From positions 1-64,000 of the forward strand of contig NZ_BMQB01000009.1 in assembly GCF_014647895.1 (NCBI RefSeq): a DNA stretch of 64,000 bases, in the 5' to 3' direction. Source of the stretch: Pilimelia anulata. Its GTDB lineage: Bacteria; Actinomycetota; Actinomycetes; Mycobacteriales; Micromonosporaceae. Of the stretch, positions 1 through 8,800 are shown piece by piece. Within the stretch, counting starts at the first letter, position 1, and the number at the start of each line of letters is the position of its first letter. Below the pieces are notes generated by a model. The model was not told the origin of the DNA and ran no database searches. It was given only the letters and a program-made list of their open reading frames with translations. A program made the position numbers and the translations under genes.

Positions 1-123
1 CTCAACGCCGAAATCACCGTCCGCCACCTCTTCGAAAACCCCACCGTCACCACCCTCGAACCGCACGTGGCCGCCGCCCGCCCGGCCCGCCCCGAGCTGC
101 GCCGCCGCCGGCAGCCCACCTGA
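1..123 (+). CDS. C-terminal end of a carrier domain of an NRPS/PKS protein (5' end outside window)
   Basis: The first 40 codons stay open in one frame and end in TGA at 121-123. The peptide begins LNAEITVRHLFENPTVTTLE, the usual last helix of a peptidyl or acyl carrier domain (the LFE.PTV..L pattern that follows the phosphopantetheine serine by about 40 residues). It ends in a short Arg/Pro-rich tail. It is on the same strand as the PKS that starts 77 bases later, so it is probably the preceding module of the same assembly line. Domains upstream of this point cannot be seen. Confidence 0.75.
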   Translation, partial: LNAEITVRHLFENPTVTTLEPHVAAARPARPELRRRRQPT

Positions 124-145
124 CGCCGCCGACCGGTCGACGAAC

Positions 146-170
146 CCCGCCCGGCGGCCCGCCGGGCGGG
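146..170 (+). terminator. GC hairpin between carrier-protein gene and PKS gene
   Basis: A perfect 10-bp inverted repeat (CCCGCCCGGC / GCCGGGCGGG) with a 5-base loop lies 22 bases after the upstream stop codon. There is no U-tract. It could be a weak terminator, an mRNA-stabilising element or chance in very GC-rich DNA. Confidence 0.3.
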
Positions 171-200
171 CCCCCGCCGTACCCACAACGGAGGATCGAC

Positions 201-3200
201 GTGACCGACCCCGCGCGCGACCCCGTGGCCGTCATCGGGATGAGCGGCCGCTTCCCCGGCGCCGACTCCGTCGAGGAGTTCTGGCGCAACCTGGTCGCCG
301 GCGCCGACGTGTCCCGCACGTACACCGACCGGGAGCTGGTCGACGCCGGCCTGCCGGCCGACGCGGTCGCCGACCCGACCCTGGTCCGGACCTGCTACCC
401 GCTGGCCGGTCCCGGCCGGTTCGCGGCCGACTTCTTCGGCGTCGGCCGGGCCGAGGCCGAGGTGACCGACCCGCAGCACCGGCTGTTCCTGGAGTGCTGC
501 TGGACGGCGCTGGAGGACGCCGGGTACCCGCCCGGCGGCCCGGTCGGCGTGTTCGCCGCCGCGTCGGCCACCCGGCACCACGCCGAGCGGGTCGACCCGT
601 CGGACCGGGCCCGGCGGGCGGCGCACCCGCTGCACGTCGCCGCCGGCGGCGACGCCGGGATGCTCGCGCTGCGCGTGTCGTACAAGCTGCGGCTCACCGG
701 GCCGAGCCTCACCGTGCAGACGGCCTGCTCGTCGTCCCTGGTCGCGGTGCACCTGGCCGCGCGCAGCCTGCGCGCCCGCGAGTGCGCGGTGGCGCTGGCC
801 GGCGGCGCGTCGGTCCGGCTGCTGGAGCCGTCCGGCGTCCGGTACGAGCCCGGCGGCATCCTCGCCCCCGACGGCCGCTGCCGCGCCTTCGACGCCGCCG
901 CCAGCGGCACCGCCTCCGGCGACGGCGCGGCGGTGGTCGTCCTCAAGCGACTCGCCGACGCCCTCGCCGACGGCGACCACGTGTACGCGGTGCTGCGCGG
1001 CTCGGCGGTCAACAACGACGGCGCCGCGAAGGTCGGCCTCACCGCACCCTCGGCCGAGGGGCAGGCGGCGGTGCTGCGGGCGGCGCTGGCCGACGCCGGG
1101 GTCGACCCGGCGACGATCGGGTACGTCGAGGCACACGGCACCGGCACCGCCCTGGGCGACCCGATCGAGCTGCGGGCGCTGCGCGCGGCGTACGGGTCGG
1201 CCGGGGCCTGCACGGTCGGCGCGGTGAAGGCGAGCATCGGGCACCTGGACGCCGCCGCCGGCATCGCCGGGCTGGTCAAGGCGGTGCTGGCGGTCGACCG
1301 CGGGTACCTGCCCGGCACGCCGCACTTCCGCACCCCGAACCCGGCGCTCGCGCTGGCCGGCGGGCCGTTCCGGATCAGCGGGCACGGGGAGGCGTGGGGC
1401 GGCGCGGGACCGCGGCGGGCCGGGGTGAGCGCGTTCGGGATGGGCGGCACGAACGCCCACGTCATCGTCGAGCAGGCCCCGGAGCGGGCGGTCGCCGCCG
1501 GGCGGGGTGCCGCCGGGGCGGTCGGGGCGCCCGCCGGGGCGGGCGCGGGCGGCCCGGCGGCCGGGCCGTGGGTGCTGCCGTTGTCGGCGCACACGGCCGA
1601 CGAGCTGGCCGCGGCCGCCGGCCGGCTGGCCGACCGGCTCGACCCCGCCGACCGTGGAGTCCACGCCGACCACCGGGGCCCTGCCCACGACGGGGTTCCT
1701 TCCGAGCACCGGGTCGCTGCCGATCGTCCGGTTCCCGCCGACTACCCGGTTCCCGCCGCGGCCGCGGCGCCGGCGCTCGGGGACGCGGCGTGGACGCTGT
1801 GGGCGGGGCGGGCGCGGTTCGGGTGCCGGCGGGCGGTCGTCGCCGCCGACCCGGCCGCCGCGGCCGCCGCGCTGCGCACCCCGGCGCCGCCCGTCGCGGC
1901 GGCGGCCGACCCGACGGTGGTGTACCTGCTGGCGGGCCAGGGCAGCCGGTACGCCGGCGCGGGCAGCGCCCTGTACGCCGCCGAACCGGCGTTCCGCGAC
2001 GCGGTGGACGAGTGCGCCGCCGCGTTCGCCGGGCACGGCCTGCGCGACGTCCGCGAGCTGCTGCTCGGCGCCGACGAGCCGGCCGCCGCGGAGACGCTGC
2101 ACGCGCAGCCGGCGGTGTTCACCCTGGACTACGCGTGCGCCCGGCTGCTCGGCGCGTACGGCGTCACCCCCGGCGCGCTGCTCGGGCACAGCCTCGGCGA
2201 GCTGGCCGGGGCGTGCCTGGCCGGCGTCCTCGACCTGGCCGGCGCGGCCCGGCTGGTGGCCGCGCGGTCCCGGCTGATGCAGGACCTGCCGCCCGGCGGC
2301 ATGCTCGCCGTCGCGCTGCCGGAGCACGAGCTGCTGGCGGTCCTCGGCGGGCAGGGCACGGTCGCGGCGGTCAACGCCCCCGACGCCTGCGTGGTCGCCG
2401 GCGCCGACGCCGAGCTGCCCGCGATCCGCGAGCGGCTGGCCGCGGCCGGCGCGGTGGTCCGCGAGCTGCCGGTCCGCCGGCCGTTCCACACCGCGCACAC
2501 CGAGCCGGCCCGGGCGGCGCTGGCCGCCGTCGCGCGCGGGGTGCGGCTGCTCCCGCCGCGGGTGCGGCTGGCGTCCAACGTGACCGGCGACTGGCTGACC
2601 GACGCGCAGGCCACCGACCCGGCGTACTGGGCGGAGCACCTGCGCCGGCCCGTCCGGTTCGCGGCCGGGGTGGCGGCCGCGGCCGCGCTGCCGGACCCGG
2701 TGTTCGTGGAGGTCGGACCGGCCGGGCTGGCCGGTCCGGTGCGGGCGATGGCGGCGGGGCCGGTGGTCCGGCTGCTGCCGCGGGCGGGCACCGACCCGGC
2801 GTACGCGGCGCCGGCGGCGGTGGCGCGGCTGTGGGAGCACGGCGTCGAGCCCGACCCGGCGGCGCGGCGGGGGGACGCGCGGCGCACGCCGCTGCCGACG
2901 TACCCGTTCGCGCGGGACGAGTACCTGCTGCCCCGGGTCGCCCCGGCGGCCGGCGGGCGGTGGACGCCGGTGTGGTTCCCGGCGCCCCCGCCGCGGCCCC
3001 GACCGGCGCTGCGGGCGCAGCGGTGGCTGGTCGTGGGCGGCGACGCCGCGGTACCGGAGGCGCTGGCCGCGCGCGGCGACCACGCGCACCACGCGCCGCC
3101 GCCGTCCGGCCCGGACGGCGGGGGTCACGGGTGGGCCGGGGCGCTCGTCGAGGCGGCCGGCGCGCCCGAGCGGCTGCTGCTCGTCGCCGCCGGCGACGCC

Positions 3201-4610
3201 CGGCCGGCGGCGCTGACGGCGCTGGTCGGGGCGCTGCGGGCGGCGCGGCCGGGCGGGGCGATCGCGGTGGACGTGGTCACCCCGGGGCTGTACGACGTGG
3301 CCGGCGCGCCGGTGGCCGGGCCGGGGCGGGCGGCGCTGCACGGCGTCGCCGCGGACCTCGCCGACCGGTATCCGGGCGTCCGCTTCCACTTCACCGACAC
3401 CGACGGTGCGAGCGCCGACGGTGCGGACCCGGGTCGGCTGCTGGCCGAGTGGGGGGCGCAGGACCGGCCCACCCACGTGGCGTACCGCGGGGGGCGGCGG
3501 TTCGGGCGGGCGCACGTACCGCTGCCGGCGGCCCCCGGCGGCGCGGCGGACGTCGTGGTGCCGGGCGCGGGGTACCTGGTGACGGGCGCGTCCCGGCCGC
3601 TCGGCGTCCTGCTGGCCGAGCAGCTCGCCGCCGCGGGGGCGCGACTGGCGCTGGTCGGCGACCCCGATCTGCCCGACCCCGCCGACCCGGCGGCCGCGCA
3701 CCCGCTGGCGGCCCGGCTGGGACGGCTGCTCGCGGCCCGGCCGGGCGCGGTCACCTGGGCGTCCGCCGACCCGGCGGACCCGGCGGCCGTACGGGAGGCG
3801 GTGGCCGCGGGGCGGGCGGCCCTGGGGCGGATACGCGGCGCGCTGCACGCCGCCGACCCGCCGCCCGCCGCGGGAGCGTCGGACCCGACCGCACCCGGCG
3901 GCGGGGACGACCCCGGCGGGACGGCCGGTGCGCGGCTGGTCGCCGAGCTGCTGGCCGCCGATGCCCCGGACTTCCTCGTCCTCACCACCACCGGCGGGGA
4001 CGGCGCCGCGCTGGGGGCGCTCGCCGCCCACCGCACGGCCGCCGGACTGCCCACAGTGGCCGTCCGTACCGGCGACGGGATCGCGACGGCTCCGGCCGCG
4101 GTGGGCGGGGTGGCGACCGCGGTGGGCGCGGACCCGGCGGGGATCGCCGCGGCGGCGTGGGCCGCGGTCCGGCACGGCGCCGCCGAGGTGGTCGTCGGCC
4201 CCGCGCCGACCGGCGACCGGGGCGGCCGGGCCACCGCCGCCGCGACCGACCCGGCCACCGCCGCGGCGCCCGGGGTCGCCGCCGCCGAGCCGGCCGACCC
4301 GATCGCCGCCGCGGTCGCCGAGATCTGGCGGGAGGTGCTGGGCGTACCGGAGTGCGGCCCCGACGACGACTTCCACGACCTCGGCGGGAACTCGCTGTTC
4401 GCCATGCAGATCGTCGCCCGGCTCCGCGACCGGTACGGCGACCTGCCGCTCAGCGCGATCTTCGAGGCGCCCACGGTGGCCGGGCTGGCCGCGGCGATCC
4501 GGGTCCGGCAGGCGGCGAGCCTGGACCCGGACGAGCTGGACGCCCTGCTCCGGGAGATCGAGGCCGCGCCGGCGGCGGACGAGGCGGTCGCGGGCGGCGG
4601 CCGTGACTGA
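201..4610 (+). CDS. type I polyketide synthase, KS-AT-KR(inactive)-ACP
   Basis: A single extension module of 1469 residues. The KS spans about residues 7-430, with Cys176 in QTACSSS, His312 in EAHGTGT and His348 in ASIGHL, so the decarboxylative Claisen triad is complete. The AT (about 560-860) has Ser664 in GHSLGE and His763 in RPFHTAH; this is closer to malonyl-CoA than methylmalonyl-CoA signatures. A KR-like fold near residue 1125 keeps a cofactor-like loop (VTGASRPLG). Further on, where the catalytic Ser and Tyr-x-x-x-Asn should be, it reads TTTGGDGAALGALAAHR, so it is probably non-reducing. The ACP carries Ser1398 in DLGGNSLF. The C-terminus (DPDELDALLREIE) looks like a short docking helix. 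GTG start with GGAGG at 190-194. Its stop overlaps the next gene by 8 bases. Confidence 0.9.
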   Translation: MTDPARDPVAVIGMSGRFPGADSVEEFWRNLVAGADVSRTYTDRELVDAGLPADAVADPTLVRTCYPLAGPGRFAADFFGVGRAEAEVTDPQHRLFLECCWTALEDAGYPPGGPVGVFAAASATRHHAERVDPSDRARRAAHPLHVAAGGDAGMLALRVSYKLRLTGPSLTVQTACSSSLVAVHLAARSLRARECAVALAGGASVRLLEPSGVRYEPGGILAPDGRCRAFDAAASGTASGDGAAVVVLKRLADALADGDHVYAVLRGSAVNNDGAAKVGLTAPSAEGQAAVLRAALADAGVDPATIGYVEAHGTGTALGDPIELRALRAAYGSAGACTVGAVKASIGHLDAAAGIAGLVKAVLAVDRGYLPGTPHFRTPNPALALAGGPFRISGHGEAWGGAGPRRAGVSAFGMGGTNAHVIVEQAPERAVAAGRGAAGAVGAPAGAGAGGPAAGPWVLPLSAHTADELAAAAGRLADRLDPADRGVHADHRGPAHDGVPSEHRVAADRPVPADYPVPAAAAAPALGDAAWTLWAGRARFGCRRAVVAADPAAAAAALRTPAPPVAAAADPTVVYLLAGQGSRYAGAGSALYAAEPAFRDAVDECAAAFAGHGLRDVRELLLGADEPAAAETLHAQPAVFTLDYACARLLGAYGVTPGALLGHSLGELAGACLAGVLDLAGAARLVAARSRLMQDLPPGGMLAVALPEHELLAVLGGQGTVAAVNAPDACVVAGADAELPAIRERLAAAGAVVRELPVRRPFHTAHTEPARAALAAVARGVRLLPPRVRLASNVTGDWLTDAQATDPAYWAEHLRRPVRFAAGVAAAAALPDPVFVEVGPAGLAGPVRAMAAGPVVRLLPRAGTDPAYAAPAAVARLWEHGVEPDPAARRGDARRTPLPTYPFARDEYLLPRVAPAAGGRWTPVWFPAPPPRPRPALRAQRWLVVGGDAAVPEALAARGDHAHHAPPPSGPDGGGHGWAGALVEAAGAPERLLLVAAGDARPAALTALVGALRAARPGGAIAVDVVTPGLYDVAGAPVAGPGRAALHGVAADLADRYPGVRFHFTDTDGASADGADPGRLLAEWGAQDRPTHVAYRGGRRFGRAHVPLPAAPGGAADVVVPGAGYLVTGASRPLGVLLAEQLAAAGARLALVGDPDLPDPADPAAAHPLAARLGRLLAARPGAVTWASADPADPAAVREAVAAGRAALGRIRGALHAADPPPAAGASDPTAPGGGDDPGGTAGARLVAELLAADAPDFLVLTTTGGDGAALGALAAHRTAAGLPTVAVRTGDGIATAPAAVGGVATAVGADPAGIAAAAWAAVRHGAAEVVVGPAPTGDRGGRATAAATDPATAAAPGVAAAEPADPIAAAVAEIWREVLGVPECGPDDDFHDLGGNSLFAMQIVARLRDRYGDLPLSAIFEAPTVAGLAAAIRVRQAASLDPDELDALLREIEAAPAADEAVAGGGRD

Positions 4611-5838
4611 GCCGACGCCCGGTACCGCGCTGACGGACCGCCTCGCCGCCCTCGACCCGGCCCAGCGCGCCGCCCTGGACCGCGCCCTGCGCGCCCGCGC
4701 CGCCGGACCCGCCGCTCCCGGCAGCCCGCCGGCGGGCACCGCGCCCGCTCCCGAGCGGGTGGGCCGGCAGCGGCGGGCCGGGAGCACGATGGCGTTCAGC
4801 CTGTTCTTCTTCTCCGGCGACGGCTCGACCGCCGGCCCGGACAAGTACCGGCTGCTGCTCGACTGCGCCCGCTTCGCCGACGCCCACGGCTTCGCCGCGG
4901 TCTGGGTGCCCGAGCGGCACTTCGTGGACTTCGGCGGCCTGTACCCGAACCCGGCGGTCCTGGCCGCCGCCCTGGCCGTGGTCACCGAGCGGGTGGAGCT
5001 GCGCGCCGGCAGCGTGGTGCTGCCCCTGCACCACCCGGTCCGGGTGGCGGAGGAGTGGGCGGTGGTGGACAACCTGTCCGGCGGGCGGGCGGCGATCTCG
5101 GCGGCGTCCGGCTGGCACCCGCACGACTTCGCGCTCGCCCCCGGCGGCCCGGCCCGGTACGCACACCGGCGGGCCGACATGTTCGCCGCGATCGAGACCG
5201 TCCGGCGGCTGTGGTCGGGGGCGCCGGTGACCGTACCGACGCCGGACGGCGACCGGGAGGTCCGCCCGCTGCCCCGCCCGGTGCGGCCCGAGCTGCCGGT
5301 GTGGGTGTCGGCGGCGGGGACGCTGGCGACGTACGAGCGGGCGGGCGCGATCGGCGCGAACCTGCTCACCGGCGTCGTCGGCCACCGGCTTTCCGAGCTG
5401 GGCGACAAGATCGCCGCGTACCGGGCGGCCCGCGCGGCCGGCGGCCACGACCCGGCCGCCGGGACGGTGACGGTCATGCTGCACGCGTACCTCGGCGACG
5501 ACGCCGACGCGGCCCGGGCGGCGGCGCGGGGGCCGCTGACCGGGTACCTGGAGACGTTCCTGCGCCAGCTCCCCGGGCCGGCCGGCGGGTTCGGCGACCT
5601 CGACGACGCCGGGCGGGCGGCGATGCTGGACGCCGCGTTCGACCGGTACGCCCGCGGCCTGGCCCTGCTCGGCACCCCGGACACCGCCGAGGACCTGGTC
5701 GAGACCCTGGTCGACCTGGACGTGGACGAGATCGCCTGCCTGGTCGACTTCGGCCTGCCCGCCCCGGCCGTCCGGGCGGGCCTGACCCACCTGCGCGAGC
5801 TGCACCGCCGCTACCGTCCGGAGGGGACCGATGACTGA
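4603..5838 (+). CDS. free-standing MupA/Atu3671-type FMN-dependent luciferase-like monooxygenase
   Basis: A 411-residue flavin-dependent monooxygenase of the luciferase-like class that travels with NRPS/PKS enzymes (TIGR04020 type). From about residue 62 it shows the family start MAFSLFFFSGDG, then VWVPERHF, VLPLHHPVRVAEEW and AISAASGWHPHDF. It probably oxidises a carrier-bound intermediate; the position oxidised is unknown. GTG at 4603 is chosen because it sits in GTGACTGA overlapping the PKS stop and because the next gene uses the same 8-base arrangement. The first 60 residues are not luciferase-like: LTDRLAALDPAQRAALDRAL resembles the start of the following peptide synthetase. Usually this enzyme is a domain inside a megasynthase; here it is a separate protein. 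Confidence 0.88.
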   Translation: MTEPTPGTALTDRLAALDPAQRAALDRALRARAAGPAAPGSPPAGTAPAPERVGRQRRAGSTMAFSLFFFSGDGSTAGPDKYRLLLDCARFADAHGFAAVWVPERHFVDFGGLYPNPAVLAAALAVVTERVELRAGSVVLPLHHPVRVAEEWAVVDNLSGGRAAISAASGWHPHDFALAPGGPARYAHRRADMFAAIETVRRLWSGAPVTVPTPDGDREVRPLPRPVRPELPVWVSAAGTLATYERAGAIGANLLTGVVGHRLSELGDKIAAYRAARAAGGHDPAAGTVTVMLHAYLGDDADAARAAARGPLTGYLETFLRQLPGPAGGFGDLDDAGRAAMLDAAFDRYARGLALLGTPDTAEDLVETLVDLDVDEIACLVDFGLPAPAVRAGLTHLRELHRRYRPEGTDD

Positions 5839-8800
5839 CCTGTCCGCCCGCCTCGGCACGCTGACCCCGGCCCAGCGCGCGCTGCTCGACGCGCGGCTGG
5901 CCGGCCGGGCGCCGGGCCCGGCCGCGCCGATCCCGCGCCGCCCGGACCGCGACCGCGGCCGGCTCACGCTGGACCAGGAGCGGCTGTGGCTGATCCACCG
6001 GCTCGATCCGGCCGACCCGGCGTACCACGTGTTCTCCTGCTCGCGGCTGCGCGGCCGGCTGGACCGGGCGGCGCTCGGCCGGGCCGCCCGGGCGGTGGCG
6101 GCGCGGCACGAGGTGCTGCGCAGCACGTTCCCGGCCGGCCCGGACGCGCGGCCGGTCCAGGTGGTCCACCCCGACGCGGCGGTCGACGTCCGGCTGGTCG
6201 ACCTCACCGGCGAGCCGGCCGCGGGCCGGGAGGAGGCGATGCGGCGGGCGGTGGACGCCGAGATCCGCCGGCCGTTCGACCTGGCCACCGACCGGCCGCT
6301 GCGGCTGGCCCTGGTCGCGCTGGGCGACGCCGAGCACGTCCTGGTCGGCACGTTCCACCACCTCGTCTGGGACCGCGCCTCGATGGGTATCTTCAGCGCC
6401 GAGCTGGCCGGCTTCTACGGCGCGTACGCCGGCGGCCCGGCCCACTCGCCGCCGGGGCTGCCGATCCAGTACGCCGACTACGCCGCCTGGCAGCCCGGCT
6501 GGATCGAGCGGGAGGTGCGCCGCCGGCACCTGCCGTACTGGCGGGACAAGCTGGCCGGCGCCCCGCGGACGCTGGACCTGCCCACCGACCACCCGCGCCC
6601 GGCGGTCCGCCGCGCCCGCGGCTCGCGGCACGAGTTCCGGATGTCGGCGGAGCTGACCGCCGCCGTCCGCGGGTACGCCCGGGCCGCCAACGTCACCCTG
6701 AACGTCGCCCTGCTCGCCGCGTGGGCGTACCTGCTGCACCGCCTCGCCGGGACCGACGACGTCGTCGTCGGCACCACCTCCTCGACCCGGACCCGGCCGG
6801 GCACGGAGGCGCTCATCGGCTACTTCCTCACCATGCTGCCGCTGCGCATCGCCGTGCCGGCCGCGGGCAGCTTCGCCGACCTGGTCCGGTCGACCCGGGC
6901 GACGATGCTCGGCGCGCTGGACCACCACGACACCCCGCTCGGCCTGCTGCTGGACGAACTCGGCGGCGACCGGGACCCGAGCCGGCACCCGCTGTACCAG
7001 GTCGGGTTCATCCTGGTCGACTTCCGGCACGAGCGGCCGGCGCCGCTGCCCGGCCTGGACGTGGAGCCGCTGCGGTTCGACAACGGCACCGTCAAGGACG
7101 ACCTGTGCCTGGGGGTCTTCGACGACAAGCAGACCGGCGACCGCCTGTGGGGAATGATCGAGTACAACAGCGACCTGTTCGCCGCCGGCACCGTCGCCCG
7201 GCTCTGGCGCCAGCTCGAACACCTGCTCGCCGCCGCCGTCGCCGACCCCGACCGGCCGCTGGCCGACCTGCCGCTGCTGTCGCCGGCCGACCGGGCGCAC
7301 CTGCTCGCCGCCGGCACCGCCCCACCGCCCGCGACCCGGCCGGTCACCGAGTCGGTGCGCGAGCGCGCCGCGGCCGACCCGTCGGCCCTCGCGGTGGTCG
7401 CCGGGGACGGGCGGCGCACGTACGGCGAGCTGCTGGGCCGGGCCGCGGCGGTCGCGGCCGGGCTGCGGGCGCGCGGGGTGGGCGCGGACGACGTGGTGGC
7501 GGTGTGCGCGGACCGGGTGGCCGACCTGCCGGCGGACCTGCTCGGGGTGCTGCTGGCCGGCGCCGCGTACCTGCCGCTGGACCCGGCGCTGCCGGCGGCC
7601 CGGCTGGCGGCGATGGTCGACCGCAGCGGCGCGGTGCTGGCGCTCGCCCCGCCGGAGCGCGCGAGCCTGCTCGCCGGCAGCGCCGCCCCGGTGCTCGACC
7701 CGGCCGCCGTCCTCGCCGACCGGCCCGCCGCCGCGGCCGCCCGGACCGCCGCCGCGGCGACGCCGCGGCCGGACGGGCGGGCGTTCGTCGTGTACACGTC
7801 CGGCTCCACCGGCCGGCCGAAGGGCGTCGAGGTCACCCACCGCGGGCTGGCCGCCGTCGTCGCCGCGATGGGCGACCGGCTCGCCCTGACCGCGGCCGAC
7901 CGGGTGGCGTCGGTGGCGTCGATCTCGTTCGACATCTTCGGGCTGGACCTGTTCGGCGCGCTCACCGCCGGCGCCGCGCTGGTCCTGGTCGACCCGGCCG
8001 TGGCCGCCGACGCCCGCCGGCTCGGGCCCGCCCTGGACGACGCCGGCGCGACCGTTCTGCAGTCGACCCCGGCGACGACCCGGCTGCTGCTGGACGCCGG
8101 CTGGCGCAACCCGCGCGGCATCCGGCTGTGCAGCGGCGGCGAGGCGCTGCCGGCGGGGCAGGCCGCCGCGCTGACCGCGCTGCCGGGGCCGCTGTGCAAC
8201 GCGTACGGGCCGACCGAGACGACGATCTACTCCACCGCCGACCGGGTCGCGCCGGGCGGGCCGGTCACGATCGGCGGGCCGCTGCCGGGCAGCCGGGCGT
8301 ACGTCCTGGACGCCCGGCTGCGGCCGGTCCCGGTCGGGGTGCCCGGCGAGCTGTACCTCGGCGGCGCCGGCCTCGCCCGCGGCTACCGCGGCGACCCGGC
8401 CGGGACCGCGGCCCGCTTCGTCGCCGACCACCTCGGCGGGGCGCCCGGCGCCCGGCTGTACCGGACCGGCGACGTCGTGCGCTGGCGGGACGACGGCCGG
8501 CTGGTGTTCGTCGGGCGCAACGACGACCAGGTGAAGGTGCGCGGGTACCGGGTGGAGCCCGCCGAGGTCGAGGCCGCCCTGGACCGGCACCCCGCCGTCC
8601 GCCGGTCGGTGGTGACCGTGCGCGAGGACCGGCCCGGCGACCGGCGGCTGGTCGCCCACCTGGTCTGCGCCGGGGCGCCGCCGGCCGACGCGGACCTGCG
8701 CGCCCACCTGCGGGCGACCCTGCCGGCGTACCTGGTGCCGGCGGCGTTCGTCCCGATCGACGCCGTACCGCTGACGCCCACCGGCAAGCTCGACCGGCGC

